A DNA stretch of 64,000 nucleotides from contig CM037461.1 of assembly GCA_021014325.1 (NCBI GenBank), positions 2,753,501-2,817,500 of the forward strand, read 5' to 3'. Origin of the DNA: Plazaster borealis (taxonomy: Eukaryota > Echinodermata > Asteroidea > Forcipulatida > Labidiasteridae). A program made the translations under genes and the position numbers. The notes beneath the pieces were generated by a model. It did not search any database, was not told the DNA's origin, and saw nothing but the letters and a program-made list of their open reading frames with translations. This document shows, one piece after another, positions 32,980 to 45,587 of the stretch. Positions within the stretch are counted from its first letter, which is position 1; each line of letters begins with the position of its first letter.

Positions 32980-33175
32980 AGGATGAAAAGAAACGAGAAG
33001 AAATGTTCAGTTTTAGATATGGGTGGGTGCAAAACCCCAAATGAGGGAAAACCCATGCAATCAGGTAGGGACTGAAAACCCAAACCACATGCAAGGCTCT
33101 GGTCTGAGGTGGGATTCGAACCAGGGTCCACAGAGGTGAAAGGCAGGGAAAGAAACCACTGAGCCAACCAGGGGC
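32980..33175 (-). repeat. tRNA-like SINE head (different family)
   Basis: Minus strand: 'cctggttggctcagtggtttc...ctggttcgaatcccacctcag'. Box A and box B are recognisable; the acceptor stem does not pair. Confidence 0.5.
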
Positions 33176-33589
33176 CAATTGCATAAAACTGTTTAGCAGA
33201 AAATTCTGCTCAGTTTTTATGCTAATATATATTTTGAATAATTACCAAACGTGTACAGTGCCTTTAAGATGACAATCTAGCTGGTGATTGTGGCAGACCA
33301 TAACTGCGTGTGACATTCTTCACCCGGAGGCTCCACTCTACAATAGCCAATAAATTGTGAGTCCACTCTACTGTCAACGCCAAACAATTGAAGATGACCT
33401 TACAGTTATCATATGCGACCTTTCTTTTATCCTATACACTACACCATCGTTTCCTTCAATGACAATACATTATCCTGTTTCCAAAACCACATCCAGATCC
33501 TAACTATATTTAGATAATTTTGGCATAGCAGAAAAGTTATCCGGGCAAATTTGTTCTGCTTAGCATACACAATTTTCAGGATTGGTAGA

Positions 33590-33960
33590 GCTGACAAAAT
33601 AGTCTTAGAAAGTGTTCATGTTGTGTGTGATCAACCATTTATACATGAAATAACCCTGTGAAAATGTTTGCTTAATCCGTGTGAGTCAGGAGAAATAGTG
33701 AAAAACCATGCACAATTTACAGCATGTAAACACATTGTCCTTAATTTTAAACAATTTTCTTGAATATGACTTCATTTTAAAGGGAAATAGTTCACACACA
33801 AAATGGCTACATAGTATGAACTTCATTTTAGCCTTCGAGAAAGACTCTGCTAGGGTCGAAATTTCAGGCCACTATTTTCTGAAGTTTTTCATAATCAGTA
33901 AGCTTTCAGACCAAAATTATACAATGTTTTTTATCCTTACCAATCCTGTATACCTTAAAT
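33590..33960. mobile_element. MITE ('caggattggtagagctgac' family)
   Basis: Arms include 'cttaattttaa' and 'gtaagctttcagaccaaaattataca', the reverse of the sequence at 15590-15650. The right end reads 'accaatcctgtatacctt'. Short pieces of the same family lie near 30020-30090, 35195-35260, 39600-39650 and 40440-40490. Confidence 0.6.
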
Positions 33961-33994
33961 AATAAAACACAGTTCTAATATAGGCCTAGAGCTT

Positions 33995-34372
33995 TATACT
34001 CCCGGTGGGTGTCTCAAAGCGCTCAGTATTTTTTCCTACAAGGTAAGTGGAGTTACTTGTTGAAGTATGAGACCTATTCCTTTGCATAGCACCATGTAAT
34101 GGTTTACAAGGTGCTGTGGCGCAATATGCAGCCAATCAAACCAGGAACACACGGGCGAACCCCTTCTCTTTACGATAAGTGCACTTTAACGTGCATTACA
34201 CAACACACGGGACCTACGGCTTAACGTCCCATCCGAAGGACGAAGCATGTGGTTAAGTGTCTTGCTTAAGGACACAAGTGACACGACTGGGATTCGAACC
34301 CACACTCTGCTGATCAGAAACACCAGAGCTTGAGCTCGGTGTTCTTATCCGCTCGGCCACGACATGCCACAG
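33995..34372 (-). mobile_element. tRNA-SINE, near full length
   Basis: 'tatactcccggtgggtgtctcaaagcgctcagtatttt', 'ggtttacaaggtgctgtgg', 'acggcttaacgtcccatccg', box B 'gggattcgaaccc', box A 'ccgctcggccacgac'. A second box-B relic follows at 34380-34430. Confidence 0.87.
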
Positions 34373-34927
34373 AAATGTTGTGTCATGACCGGGAATCGAA
34401 CCCATACTCTGATGATTCAACCATCAGGACTTGGGTCCTTTACAGCAGACCCCTCGCAGGGTTAGCTCTTTACTTTTTCAGTGACTAGCCAGCAGGACCA
34501 GTCAGCTTTCCATTTCACTGGCCCGTCAACCTTTTCACTAGTCCATAATTATATTTATAACACACCTCTTGCTAGTTCTGTATTCTGGTTGGCTGAAACA
34601 CGGTCACGTGGGGTTAACTATTATAGGCTAGTGCATGATATTTGCGCCACCGTGAACTAGAATTGCGTCAAGACATCCCGCGCGCATAATCTGCAGGAAA
34701 TAATTCCCGAACTGGTTACAGCGCCCTCTCATGATGTGAACAGTGAACAGCAACTAAACAACTGAGGGAAACTAAACCCGATCCTTTAATTGTTGAATCG
34801 CTTTAATTTGATTGTATTGCTCATGAGTTTATTGTTGAATTAAAACGGTTTAGTTATAGAACCCTGAAAAGTTTCCTTTCTTACTTCTTTAGACCGAGGT
34901 ATGTTATACATGGACAGGCATAATTCA

Positions 34928-35046
34928 GTCACTAGTACATGTCTTTCCCCCCTCGGGCCAGTGTACGTAAGTGACCAGAAGAGGGACCCATTTCATCTTT
35001 TGGTCACTCACAATCCCTTGAGGGGGATAGACATGCTCTAGTGACC
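34928..35046. repeat. Small fold-back
   Basis: 'gtcactagtacatgtctttcccccctcggg' region pairs with 'ttgagggggatagacatgctctagtgac'. Confidence 0.7.
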
Positions 35047-35311
35047 TCAGTACCAGTTCATATGTGTATATAGGGATGCTTTTCAACACTGAATTATCTA
35101 AAGTTTACATGGTTTTGCAGTATTTTCTCCTGACTCACACAACAGATTTATCAGCCCAAATTTTCACAGGTTTGGTACTTTAACATGTATGGTTGATCGC
35201 ACAAAACATGAACACTGTCTGCGACTATTTTGTCAGCTCTACCCATCCTGTGTAATACCTTTAACAAAAATTGCGGAAGTGGTTATAAAAACGTTCTTTC
35301 ACTTGGCTTAT

Positions 35312-35703
35312 TTAAAGGGATAAATATATGATTGGTAATTGGCACCAACTGTTTGTTTCAATCCTATAGTTGTAGATAATATACCATAAAAATAAACTGT
35401 AAAATTTCATTTCAAAAGGTGGTAGCATTATTGAGATATTAATGAAAATCTGAAGCGGTTATTTCCATGCAGGAAGAATAATCTGCAATTGTAATAAACA
35501 CTCTGAGAAACGCTTCTCAGATTCTTTTTTTTGTTGATAAAAACTGATATCTTTTTCCATCTTAGAACCACATTACTTCAAAGTGAAATGTATCTCCAAA
35601 TAATTTAATACTATCAGAAGCTGCTGTACCTCTAACCAGGTAGGCCTAAGTTGTTATTGCCATTAATTTTATGAGTAATTACCAAACGTATACACACCCT
35701 TTA
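35312..35703. mobile_element. TTAA-bounded MITE ('TTAAAGGG' family)
   Basis: 'tttaaagggataaatatatg' to 'gtatacacaccctttaa'. Its terminal TTAA is also the first TTAA of the next element. Confidence 0.78.
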
Positions 35704-36057
35704 AAGGCACTGGACACGTTTGGTAATTGTCAATTGGTGTATCCCAACATGCAAAAAATAACAAGCCTGTGAAAATCTGGGCTCAATTGGTCATCGAAGT
35801 TGCAAGAAAATTCTGAAAGTAAAAACACCCTTGTTGTACAAATATGTGTGCTTTCAGATGCCTGAAAAAGGCTTCAGGCCTGAAGTCTTTTAATATTTTA
35901 GTGAAAAACTACCTCTTTCTCAAAACTACATTACTTCAGAGGGAGCCGTTTCTCACAATGTTTTATACCATCAACAGCTCTCCATTGCTCGTTACCAAGT
36001 AAGTTTTTATGCTAATACATATTTTGAGTAATTACCAAACGTGTCCAGTGCCTTTAA
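35701..36057. mobile_element. TTAA-bounded MITE (TTAAAGGCACTG family)
   Basis: ttaaaggcactggacac to 'gtgtccagtgcctttaa', with central stem 'aaaaaggcttcaggcctgaagtctttt'. Confidence 0.85.
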
Positions 36058-37496
36058 ATATCAGAAAATCCCCTTAAAAACACCAGTTGTACAACTGGCG
36101 AGGAGTGGGGGATAGGAATGTCAACACAAAGAACGTACGCCTACAATTTTTGATCTTTGATAGTGCAGTAAGTTGTTGAACCATGACCAGCAAATATAAA
36201 AAACACACTACAGGTTTATTGATGGTACATGGGGACACACAGTTTGTACAAATGCACAAAATAATAGCCTAATGCCAGGATAGAAAATCCAGATAAACAC
36301 GAAAATAAAAAGATACAAATTGTTGCGTGCCCAGAAGAAGGCATTTAAGGCTCTATGTAAAAAGTGCCCCTCTGACAACAAAATACGGCATTACTGCAAC
36401 CTCGTTACCAGGGGTGATCAATCTCGCCGCTCCATTTTGTTTCCAGCATGCCTTGCTCGCTCATATAAACCCCTGGAATTGTTTCATTAAAATGTGCCAG
36501 AATCTGGCATACACTATTTTAATGAGGCCTGTGGCCGCTCCACTTTATGCGCCCGCTCAAGTACATGTATGGTAACCCGCAAAAGAGGCATCAAGTCAAA
36601 GAGCAACTGGTACCCTTTCATTCTTCTTTGATCTTGTGATATGTCTAACTGTATGCAGTTTAGGGTAACCGTGTAAAAACACGATTCATTTGAAATGGAA
36701 TCTCGTCAAAAATACCTGCATTTAGACACGCTCGTTCTAAGCGTCCTACAAGCGCCCTACAAGCACTCAAAATTTATAACAAGCGTGCAATGAAAAGTAG
36801 TCAATTTTTGTAGCCAATCAGCGCTGTTTTTCAGTCAGCCCTACCAGGGGTTACTGACGAGAGGTATTAATGCGGTGCGCTGCCCATGGTAGCGAGGCTG
36901 GTCATTACTGTTACATGTTGCAAGAATAAACCCCAAAGCAGGTTTTTTCATTCCCAAGCATAACCTTCCTATGATGACTATGAATGGTACAAAACCAATC
37001 AAACTTTCACACTTAGTTTTCTTGAAACACAATTTTGCACATTATTTACTTACGCCCTTTCTCATGTAACTTTTTGTTTCGGTACGCAGGGCTCGAATTT
37101 AGAGGAAAAGTCCACAAGACCACAGGGCTTGTACATTACAGTATTTACTGGACCAGCGTTTATTTTACAAGACCAGAATGTAATGAGAGAGAACTTTCTC
37201 TTTCTCTTACAGTTTAAAATGTACATGAAAACTTTTTTAATTTGAACAAGCACTAAGAGAATATCTCATTAATTTTGTGTCAAAGAATTAAGTATGCTTT
37301 AATACCCAACCCCAACATACTTGAACGATATCAGACTCAAAGTCAACATTGAACATAATTTTCTTCTTTTGTTATTACACAGTGAGGTAATTTTATTCAT
37401 TGAAAAACACAAGACCACCGGACTTGTCAAGTCCTACGTTTACTGGCCCGAGGCTAAAATCACTGGCCTCGGGCATGCGGTCCAGTGTTAAAATGA

Positions 37497-37774
37497 TTAA
37501 CAAGGTGCTGTGGTGCAATATGCAGCCAATCAAACCAGAAACACCAGGGCCAACCCCTTCTCTTTACAATAAGTGCACTGGGTTCTTTTACGTGCATTAC
37601 ACAACACACGGGACCTACGGCTTGACATCCCATCCGAAGGACGAAGCAATAATGGTTATAGTGTCTTGCTTAAGGACACAAGTGTCACGACCGGGACTTG
37701 AACCCACAATCTGCTGATCAGAAACACCAGAGCTTTAGTTCGGTGTTCTTATCTGCTCGACCACGACACGCCAC
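37497..37774 (-). mobile_element. tRNA-SINE, tail missing
   Basis: 'acaaggtgctgtggtgcaat' through 'ccatccgaaggacgaagc' to the box A relic 'ctgctcgaccacgac'. Confidence 0.83.
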
Positions 37775-38016
37775 AAATAATGACTGACTATTTAATATAG
37801 GGTACCTACATGTACTGTACACGTACCTTATACACTAAAGAACAAAGTTATGCCTCAAATTAACCAGATATTTTAGATCAATGATCTCCCAGCTCAGGAG
37901 TATTAAATGGCTTTTCCTGGTTTCCAGCGTGCAACTTTTTAAGTTGAAACAGAAGAGAAAATCCTCGCCATCTCCCCATGGGGCGCGGAGGTCAGATATT
38001 GAAACAAGGTTGACTG

Positions 38017-38390
38017 TTAAAGGCATCGTACACGTTTGGTAATTGTCAAAGACCAGTGTTCACATTTGGTGCATCCCAACATATGCATAAAATAACAAGC
38101 CTGTGAAAATTTGGGCTCAATTGGTCATCGAAGTTGCAAGAAACTGATGAAAGAACAAACACCCTTGTTGTACAAATTTGTGTGCTTTCAGATAGGAATA
38201 AAAACTTCTTGCAAGAAGTTTTTATTATTTTAGTGAGAAATTACCTCTTTCTCAAAAACTACGTTACTTCAGAGGGAGTCGTTTCTCACAATGTTTTATA
38301 CTATCAACAGCTCCCCGTTGCTCGTTACCAAGTCAGTTTTTATGCTAATATATATTTTGAGTAATTACCAAACATGTACGATGCCTTTAA
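38017..38390. mobile_element. TTAA-bounded MITE (TTAAAGGCA family), full copy
   Basis: ttaaaggcatcgtacacg to 'atgtacgatgcctttaa', with central stem 'aaaacttcttgcaagaagttttta'. Confidence 0.85.
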
Positions 38391-38792
38391 CAATGGAACT
38401 GCACAGACAGCTCTTCTATTATTTGAATTAAAAACTGACTTTCGATTTTCAGTAATTTATTTTGACCCACCCACCCATTATTTCGAAAAAAGGATCGACA
38501 TTTCTTCTGAATGGCAACTTTGGTAAACCAACTAAATTTCATTGAGCTTCTGGGAACAGCATGGATCCCCACTACTAGAGAAGTAGATCAAAGAGCAAGA
38601 CTTCTTCATCTGAAGAAAATAACAGCAGAGCTCGAAATTTGGGCAAAAAATATCACAAGATCACAGGGCTTTTTGTAGTCTCAAAATATTTACTTGACCA
38701 GAAATTTGTGTTCAAGACCAGAATCAAAATGAGAAAGAACTTCCTGAGTCTTGACAACATGCATTTAACTAATTTAATTTGAACAATTAAGC

Positions 38793-39146
38793 ACTAAGGC
38801 CAAATAAAAAAAATACATGTTTAGCGTCCCCGCCTGCTTCCTTTTTAGAGTCCGCCTCCTTTTTTTTCTCTCTTTTTTTAAAGAAAAAAATGACACAATT
38901 TTATTATCCCTGACGGTTTTTTTTGTTTTGTTAAATAAATAAGATCGTATTTTCAACTTTAGCACAGCGAAAAAAGCACACCGAAAAAAGCTGGCAACCA
39001 TCTTGAAAAATAGCCCGGCCGGTTGTCTCGAAAAACTTGTCGGGCAGCCATTTTGAAAAAAAGAAAAAAGAAGAAAAAAAAGGCCCTCCTCCTTCCTTTT
39101 TTCAAAAAGGCAGGACGCTAAACATATTTTTATTTTATTTGGCCTA
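38793..39146. mobile_element. Fold-back MITE ('aggccaaataaaaaa' family)
   Basis: Arms 'aggccaaataaaaaaaatac...gtttagcgtcc' and 'ggacgctaaacatattttta...tttggcct'; the interior is A/T-homopolymer-rich. Confidence 0.75.
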
Positions 39147-39764
39147 AGACATGGTAGAGAAGATTGATTTCATCTGTCTTTTAGGGTATTACTTCATTAC
39201 TCAATAGAATTGTAATAATTATCAAAACACAGCTGGTCACAAATCCTCAAGTAATCATACAATTCCAGGACACAATCACTAGAAGATCAGCAAAAGTTAC
39301 AAATCAAGACATTCAAATGACTTTGTATTTCCTTCTGAGGTAAGGACCTAGTGCACATTTTAAACACCTGTTGTTAATGTTATGTGTATACATATGATGT
39401 CATTGGGGTGGAATCTCTCTCAACAGACTTGAGAGAATCAATGAACACTACCACTGCCCAACAATGGTCAAACCCATCGATGTAAATCCAACAGTACAAT
39501 GAAGACCTATTCAGTTCCTCCACAGACTCCTTTAGGTGTCCATAAAGCCTCATGAGGAAGTTGAATTTAAATTAACACACACTCTCTGTTCCAGTAGCTT
39601 AAATATACACAGGATTGGTAGAGTTGACAAAATATCGCAGACAATGTCCATGGATGTTTTAGACCTACTTTTATGTGATCAACAATAATAACAAACCTGT
39701 ACATTAGGCCTATGTGATCAACAATTTAACATATATGAACTACTTCAAGTTTACACTCCATCAA

Positions 39765-40075
39765 GGAATATTCGAACAAGTTCCATGCTTCTCCTCATTG
39801 AACCCAAGTCTTGACACTCATGGGGTGACAGGTCTTTTTCATCAGCTGCGCCACGCATCTGGAACTCTCTACCGCTTAATCTTAGATCTTGTCTTTGTAC
39901 CACAAAATTCAAATCTCTTCTCAAAACTTATCTGATGTCACAGGTTTTCAAGGACTAATTTTGTTGTGTCTGTTTTTCTTTTGTTTTGTTTTTTGGTTTT
40001 TTACTGCGCCTTGAACACCCAGCAGGGTGGATGCGCATTACAAGTCTTATTATTATTATTATTATTATTATATAT
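39765..40075 (+). mobile_element. LINE 3' end (RT C-terminus and tail)
   Basis: Shifted frames read GDRSFSSAAPRIWNSLP and then FKSLLKTYL. The tail is 'ctgcgccttgaacacc...gatgcgcattacaag...(ATT)n'. Frameshifts show it is dead. Confidence 0.75.
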
Positions 40076-40194
40076 AATAAAAAACCTGTGAACATTTAAT
40101 TAGGCCTACATTGTACATGTATCATGTGATCAACCATAATAACAAACCTCCAATGTTTTAACTACATGTAGCAATTGGCCAGTGGACCACTGTT

Positions 40195-40388
40195 AAGGGA
40201 GAACGCCGAGAATATTGCACCACAGCACCTTGTAAACCATTACATGGTGCTATGTAAAGGAATAGGTCTCATGCTTCAAAACGTAGCTCCACATACCTTG
40301 CAGGAACAAAATACTGAGCGCTTTGATACGCCCATTGGGTGTGATAAAGCGCTATATAAGAACTCAGTATTATTATTATTATTGTTAT
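40195..40388 (+). mobile_element. tRNA-SINE, 3' part
   Basis: 'caccacagcaccttgtaaacc' to 'aaagcgctatataagaactc' plus (ATT)n. Confidence 0.83.
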
Positions 40389-40811
40389 AATTTAAATTGG
40401 CGATCACTTCTCTATATCCTCACATATCCTCACTCCTCTATGATTGGTAGAGCTGACAAAATATCGCAGACATTGTTCATGCTATAGACCTATGATGTTA
40501 TTATCATTCATGGTTTATAAAAATTTGAACTTGTTGCCAGAGGCAAAATTGCACCGAATTGTACATACAAAATTACATGATTTTTGGTAAAAATTTCAAA
40601 TCCTTGAAGGCAAAACAAGAGACATGCAACTTTGTGAATGTAAAAACAGGACAACTATGTATAGGTGGGTGCTTATCAAATAAAAATACAACATTGGAAA
40701 ATGTGACGTTAAAGCAACCCCTATAAAAATACAATACCATGAAAATCCTTTGACACAATAGCAAAACAAAAGAAGATTCCAACGTACCAATCTATAAAAC
40801 GGTCTTAGGCT

Positions 40812-41540
40812 TAAAGGCAGGGTATACTTTTGGTAATTGTCAAAGACTAAACCTCACGTGGCGTGTCGTGGCCGAGCGGATAAGAACACCGAACTCAAGC
40901 TCTGGTGTTTCTGATCAGCAGAGTGTGGGTTCGAATCCCAGTCGTGACACTTGTGTCCTTAAGCAAGACACTTACCACATGCTTCGTCCTTCGGATGGGA
41001 CGTTAAGCCGTAGGTCTCCGTGTGTTGTGTAATGCACGAAAAAGAACCCAGTGCACTTATCGTCAAGAGAAGGGGTTCGCCCCGGTGTTCCTGGTTTGAT
41101 TGGCTGCATATTGCGCCACAGCACCTTGTAAACCATTACATGGTTCTATGTAAAGGAAAAAGGTCTCAGACTTCAACACGTAACTCCACTTACCTTGTAG
41201 GAAAAATACTGAGCGCTTTGAGACACCCCTCGGGAGTATAAAGCGCTATATAAGAACTGCGTATTATTATTATACCAATTATGCATAAAATAACAATCCT
41301 GTGAAAATTTGGGCTCAAGTGGTCATCAAAGTTGTAAGAAAATAATGAAAGAAAAAAACACCCCAGCTGCATTGAATTGTGTGCTTTCAGATGCCTGAAG
41401 TTCTCATATTCAAATTACCTCTTTGTTTAACACTAAATTACTTCAAATGGTGTCGTTTTTCACAATGTTTTATAATACCAACAGCTCTCCAGTGCTCTTT
41501 ACCAAGTAAGTTTTTATTGTCATTAATTTTTGTGTCTTTA
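40812..41540. mobile_element. TTAA-bounded MITE split by a full-length SINE
   Basis: Left end 40812-40855 (ttaaaggcagggtatac...gtcaaagac), right part 41278-41540 ('atgcataaaataacaatcctgtg...accaagtaagttttta'). The SINE at 40858-41276 sits between them. Confidence 0.78.
40858..41276 (+). mobile_element. tRNA-derived SINE, full-length reference copy
   Basis: Head 'gtggcgtgtcgtggccgagcgg' (box A) and 'gggttcgaatccc' (box B); body 'cgtccttcggatgggacg', 'aggggttcgccccggtgttcc', 'cagcaccttgtaaacc'; tail 'gcgctttgagacacccctcgggagtataaagcgctatataag' pattern with (ATT)n. About 420 bases. Confidence 0.9.
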
Positions 41541-42187
41541 ATTAGTTCGAGTTGGGAGAAAATAGTGAAAAAACACATTGTCCTTAATTTTGGTTGCAAC
41601 AACTGAAATCAGCTGAATGCATTTTTTTACTTTTCATATAAGGCCTGTACAGTGAGTTTAAAAATAATAATTGTTAGACCTAGACCAATACATAGTGTAC
41701 ATAAACAGGGCTCGAATTTTGGGGGGAATATCCACAAGACTGCAGGGCTTGTGGCTCAAAACTTTTACTGGACCAGAATTTATTTTACAAGACCAGAATC
41801 AAAATGAGTTGAACAAACACTAAGAGAATATCTATCTCATTTGTCAAACATGTAAGTGTACTTCAATACTCAACAGAATTGAAATATTATAAATGTATAT
41901 TCAGATTCATAATCAACATTTTTTTCACAAAGATATTACACAGTGAGGTAGCCTATTATTGTTCAATTGAAAAACACAAGACCACGGGACTTGTCCGGAT
42001 GTGAGTTTACTGGCCCAACACTACAATCACTGGCCTTTGGCCTGCGGTGCAGTGTTAATTTTGAGCCCTGATGTAATAACTATACACTAGGTCTACGTAC
42101 ATATAGGTCAAAACCTGTCTGGTAGGAAAGTTAAATTTCACATGGGAATGGTTGGAATGAATTCTACTTCTACACTGTACACAACAA

Positions 42188-42792
42188 TGTCAGGGTTCTG
42201 CCCAGGATTTCTTTAGTGCCGGAAAAAAGTTTTTCCTGGTACGGTCAAGTCAATTTCCTTTTGATCGTGCACGGAGTGGTTACACATGTGCGCCCTGCAG
42301 CTGTGCCTTGAATGTAGGCCTCCATAGTGCGTGCACGCCTTTACCGCCATGGGAAAACAATTTACAGCATCTATAGCATGGTGCTTACTCTGCAGTTCAT
42401 TTTCCGTTGTATTAAAGTTTAATATAGGGTACACAACATGATGAAACTGGTATCATGTTATTCCAAGCGTAAAGCTATAATCAGTGTGACTGGAAACCAT
42501 TGCAAAATCAATGCGAGTTTCGTTGGATATAATGTACATCGTACAGGTGGGAGGGATGCTCGATCCCGGATCATTAAAATAGACTCAAACCAAAGAAGTA
42601 GGGTACTCGAAACTTTTTTCTGGTAAATAATTTTTTTTACACGATGTTCAAAATATTTTGAAGGAAATGGGCAAAAAAGAAAGGAAAATGTGTGGTTGTC
42701 GGAAAACAAAATAATTCTGCTAGTGGTGGTCGGGGAATCATGAGTGCCGGTCGGGCTTTCCGGCACCGACCACCGTGGGCAGAACCCTGCAA
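42188..42792. mobile_element. Element with inverted ends AGGGTTCTGCCCA
   Basis: Starts 'cagggttctgcccaggattt...agtgccgg' and ends 'ccggcaccgaccaccgtgggcagaaccctg', about 600 bases. No transposase frame was found between the ends. Confidence 0.7.
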
Positions 42793-42959
42793 TGTTCATG
42801 CGTCAGGATATTACACTAAGCATCTAATGTCGTGCAGTGATTCGGATCAGTTGATTTTTTAATTTTTTAAATAAACTCTGATTAGCCTTACAAGCGAGCC
42901 GCATGCGTGTGTAAGCGCGTGTATTTTACCTAATTTTGTTTTGGAATGAAAAGTAATAC

Positions 42960-43332
42960 TTAAAGGAACATTACAGAATTGGTTTTTGCTAACAAAACAG
43001 TTGCTGGCAGTGTAAGCACTTTATATAATCCACCATATACATAAACTGACAAACCTGTAGAAGTTTGAGATCGATCGGCCATCTGGGTCACGAGAAAATA
43101 GTGAAAAACCGATTACACATTTGCATGTGTTATACAATGCATGAATGAAACTCTCATGAGCGATAAACTCCAATCGGAAATTAGTTTTATTTATTTCTCA
43201 TCAAATGGCATTTCAGACAGAAATATTTCTAGGGATGTTTTCTACTATCATCATCATTAGACCGTGTAAGATTTATGTAAATCTGTGATCTTAAAGAAAA
43301 TTTTAATTACCAGTTCTGTAACGTTCCTTTAA
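42960..43332. mobile_element. TTAA-bounded MITE (TTAAAGGAAC family)
   Basis: ttaaaggaacattacagaatt to 'cagttctgtaacgttcctttaa'. The single good copy in the window. Confidence 0.8.
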
Positions 43333-43424
43333 GAAAAGAGTAAAAAATGATTACTTGTTGAACAGGAGATGAGTCACAAACTGATCATAGAGGAGTGAGG
43401 ATATGAGGAAATAGAGAAGTGATT

Positions 43425-43865
43425 GCCAATTAAAATTATCTCCACTTCTCAAGCAACCACTGGCTTCCAGTTGCCCAACGTATTCAATTCCGTACAACGG
43501 TCCACACTTATAAATCACTCAATCACTGTGCCCCGGATTATCTCTCCTCTCCTTCCACTCCAGACCTATTCTTATTCCCTTCGCTCATCAGACGGTAAAT
43601 CCCTCGCAGTCCACAAAACACATAAACTTGCAGGTGACAGGGCCTTTTCCATTGCCGCTCCCCGATTATGGAATAGTCTACCCACCCAAACCAGAAACTC
43701 CAACAGTGTCTCAGCCTTCAACTGGCTCTCAAGACCCATCTTTTCCCCTAGTCTGTAGCTGGTCGACAGCGTCTTTGTACCGTCTTTTTTCTTCAGCGCC
43801 TTGTATCCTTTGGCAATTTGGCGCTTTATAAATACAGTTATTACTATTATTATTTATTATTAATG
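43425..43865 (+). mobile_element. LINE 3' end (CR1/L2-like RT C-terminus and tail)
   Basis: Frames give HWLPVAQRIQFRT, then LRSSDGKSLAV, GDRAFSIAAPRLWNSLP and ALKTHLFP-like remains. HWLPV and the PRLWNSLP block are hallmarks of CR1/L2-type reverse transcriptases. The tail is 'ttcagcgccttgta...ggcgctttataaat' then (ATT)n. Several frame changes. Confidence 0.82.
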
Positions 43866-43880
43866 TAAAAATAATAATAC

Positions 43881-44046
43881 TGAGTTATTATAGAGCTTTA
43901 TCACACCCGATGGGCGTATCAAAGCGCTCGGTATTTTGTTCCTGCAAGGTATGTGGAGCTACGTTTTGAAGTATGAGACCTATTTTCTTACATAGCACCA
44001 GGTAATGGTTTACAAGGTGCTGTGGCGCAATATGCTCAGCGTTCTC
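43881..44046 (-). mobile_element. tRNA-SINE, 3' part
   Basis: 'actgagttattatagagctttatcac...ggtttacaaggtgctgtggcgcaat', cut by the TTAA element at 44049. Confidence 0.8.
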
Positions 44047-44048
44047 CC

Positions 44049-44423
44049 TTAAAGGCACTGAACACGTTTGGTAATTGTCAAAGACCAGTGTTCTCACTTG
44101 GTGTATCCCAACATATGCATAAAATAACAAGCCTGTGAAAATTTGGGCTCAATTGGTCATCGAAGTTGAAAGAAAATGATGAAAGAAAAGACACCCTTGC
44201 TGTACAAATTTGTGTGCTTTCAGATAGGAATAATAACTTCTTGCAAGAAGTTGTTATTATTTTAGTGAGAAATTACCTCTTTCTCAAAAAGATGTTACTT
44301 CAGAGGGAGTCGTTTCTCACAATGTTTTATACTATCAACAGCTCTCCTTTGCTCGTTACCAAGTAAGTTTTTATGCTAATATAGATATTTTGAGTAAATA
44401 CTAAACGTGTACAGTGCCTTTAA
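44049..44423. mobile_element. TTAA-bounded MITE (TTAAAGGCACTG family), full copy
   Basis: ttaaaggcactgaacacg to 'gtgtacagtgcctttaa'. Confidence 0.85.
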
Positions 44424-44635
44424 CAGTGGTTCGCTGGCCAATTGCTAGTTAAAACATTGGAGGACCAGTCAAAATTATCACCAAGTGGTCCGGCTGGCTA
44501 GTTCTGTGTAGAAGAGCATCCCCAAACAGCCGTATTCAATATGAACCATGGACCAGTAAAAAAGCTGATGGACTAGTGAAATGACAAGCTAACTGGTCCT
44601 GCTGGCTAGTCACTGAAAAAGTTAAGGGCAAACCC

Positions 44636-44846
44636 TAATGCTGCCGATCAAACCAGGAACACCGGGGCGAACCCCTTCTCTTTACGATAAGTGCACTGGG
44701 TTCTTTTACGTGCATTACACAACACATGGGACCTACGGCTTTATGTCCCATCCAAAGGACGCAGCAATAATGGTTACGTGTCTTGCTTAAGTTTAAGGAC
44801 ACAAGTGTCACGACCGGGACTCGAACCCACACTCTGCTGATCACCA
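44636..44846 (-). mobile_element. tRNA-SINE, middle and box B
   Basis: 'ctgccgatcaaaccaggaacaccgg' to box B 'gggactcgaaccc'. Confidence 0.83.
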
Positions 44847-45224
44847 CAAGTTATAATATCCTTAACTCCAGAAGGGTTGACAGAATGTATACAGAGAGGC
44901 ACAGGCACTTTGTTGAACTATAACAAAGTGTCAAAATCATGAAAAATAAGCCATTTTCGGGTCTATGGTGGTCTTGCCAACGCTGCTCGCTATACTCCAT
45001 TTTGGGCATGATTGCGCAAAAGTTCCGTCCGCAAAATGAAATGCGCGCTTGAATTTTCCTTTTTAAAAAGCTCAAAATTTAGCATTTTAACTACCAATTC
45101 CTAAGAGGAATATTTTTAAAAGGGAAATAAAGTCCACTGCGATTAAAAAATCTTATAAATCCGTAAGAAAGTGGCGGCCTAATACATAAATTTTTCTGAG
45201 AGGGATGCATGTTTACAGTAGCTG

Positions 45225-45372
45225 TAGTAGACCAGACTGATTTACTCAGCGCGACTAGCGCAATCACGGTTTTGTGAAATAATTTACATTGTAATGCGTT
45301 GCACATCTCACGCAAAGAGATGTATTAATACATGATTGCGCTCAGCGCGCTGAGAAAAATCAGTCTGGTCCC
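45225..45372. mobile_element. Fold-back MITE, 148 bp
   Basis: 'gaccagactgatttactcagcgcg' pairs with 'cgcgctgagaaaaatcagtctggtc'. Confidence 0.8.
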
Positions 45373-45587
45373 CATTAAATCGTAGCAGTTGATTGTATCA
45401 TTGTTGTAAAGTTGTTGAGGGAACCCGACAAGTATGGTTTTTCGAGCAAGTTGCTAATATGTGAACCAAAATGCCCACTGACGACTCGAGAAGCATTTGA
45501 TCTTTTTCCAAATTGTGTGGTGTTTTTGCAACAAATTCCAGCAGTAGGGCTATCTACAAATACAGTCCCAGTAAGTAGCATTCGATC

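Noticed and set aside
45375..45581. 68-codon minus-strand frame near exon 1
   Set aside because: No motif, partly inside flanking elements, no splice support as a coding exon.
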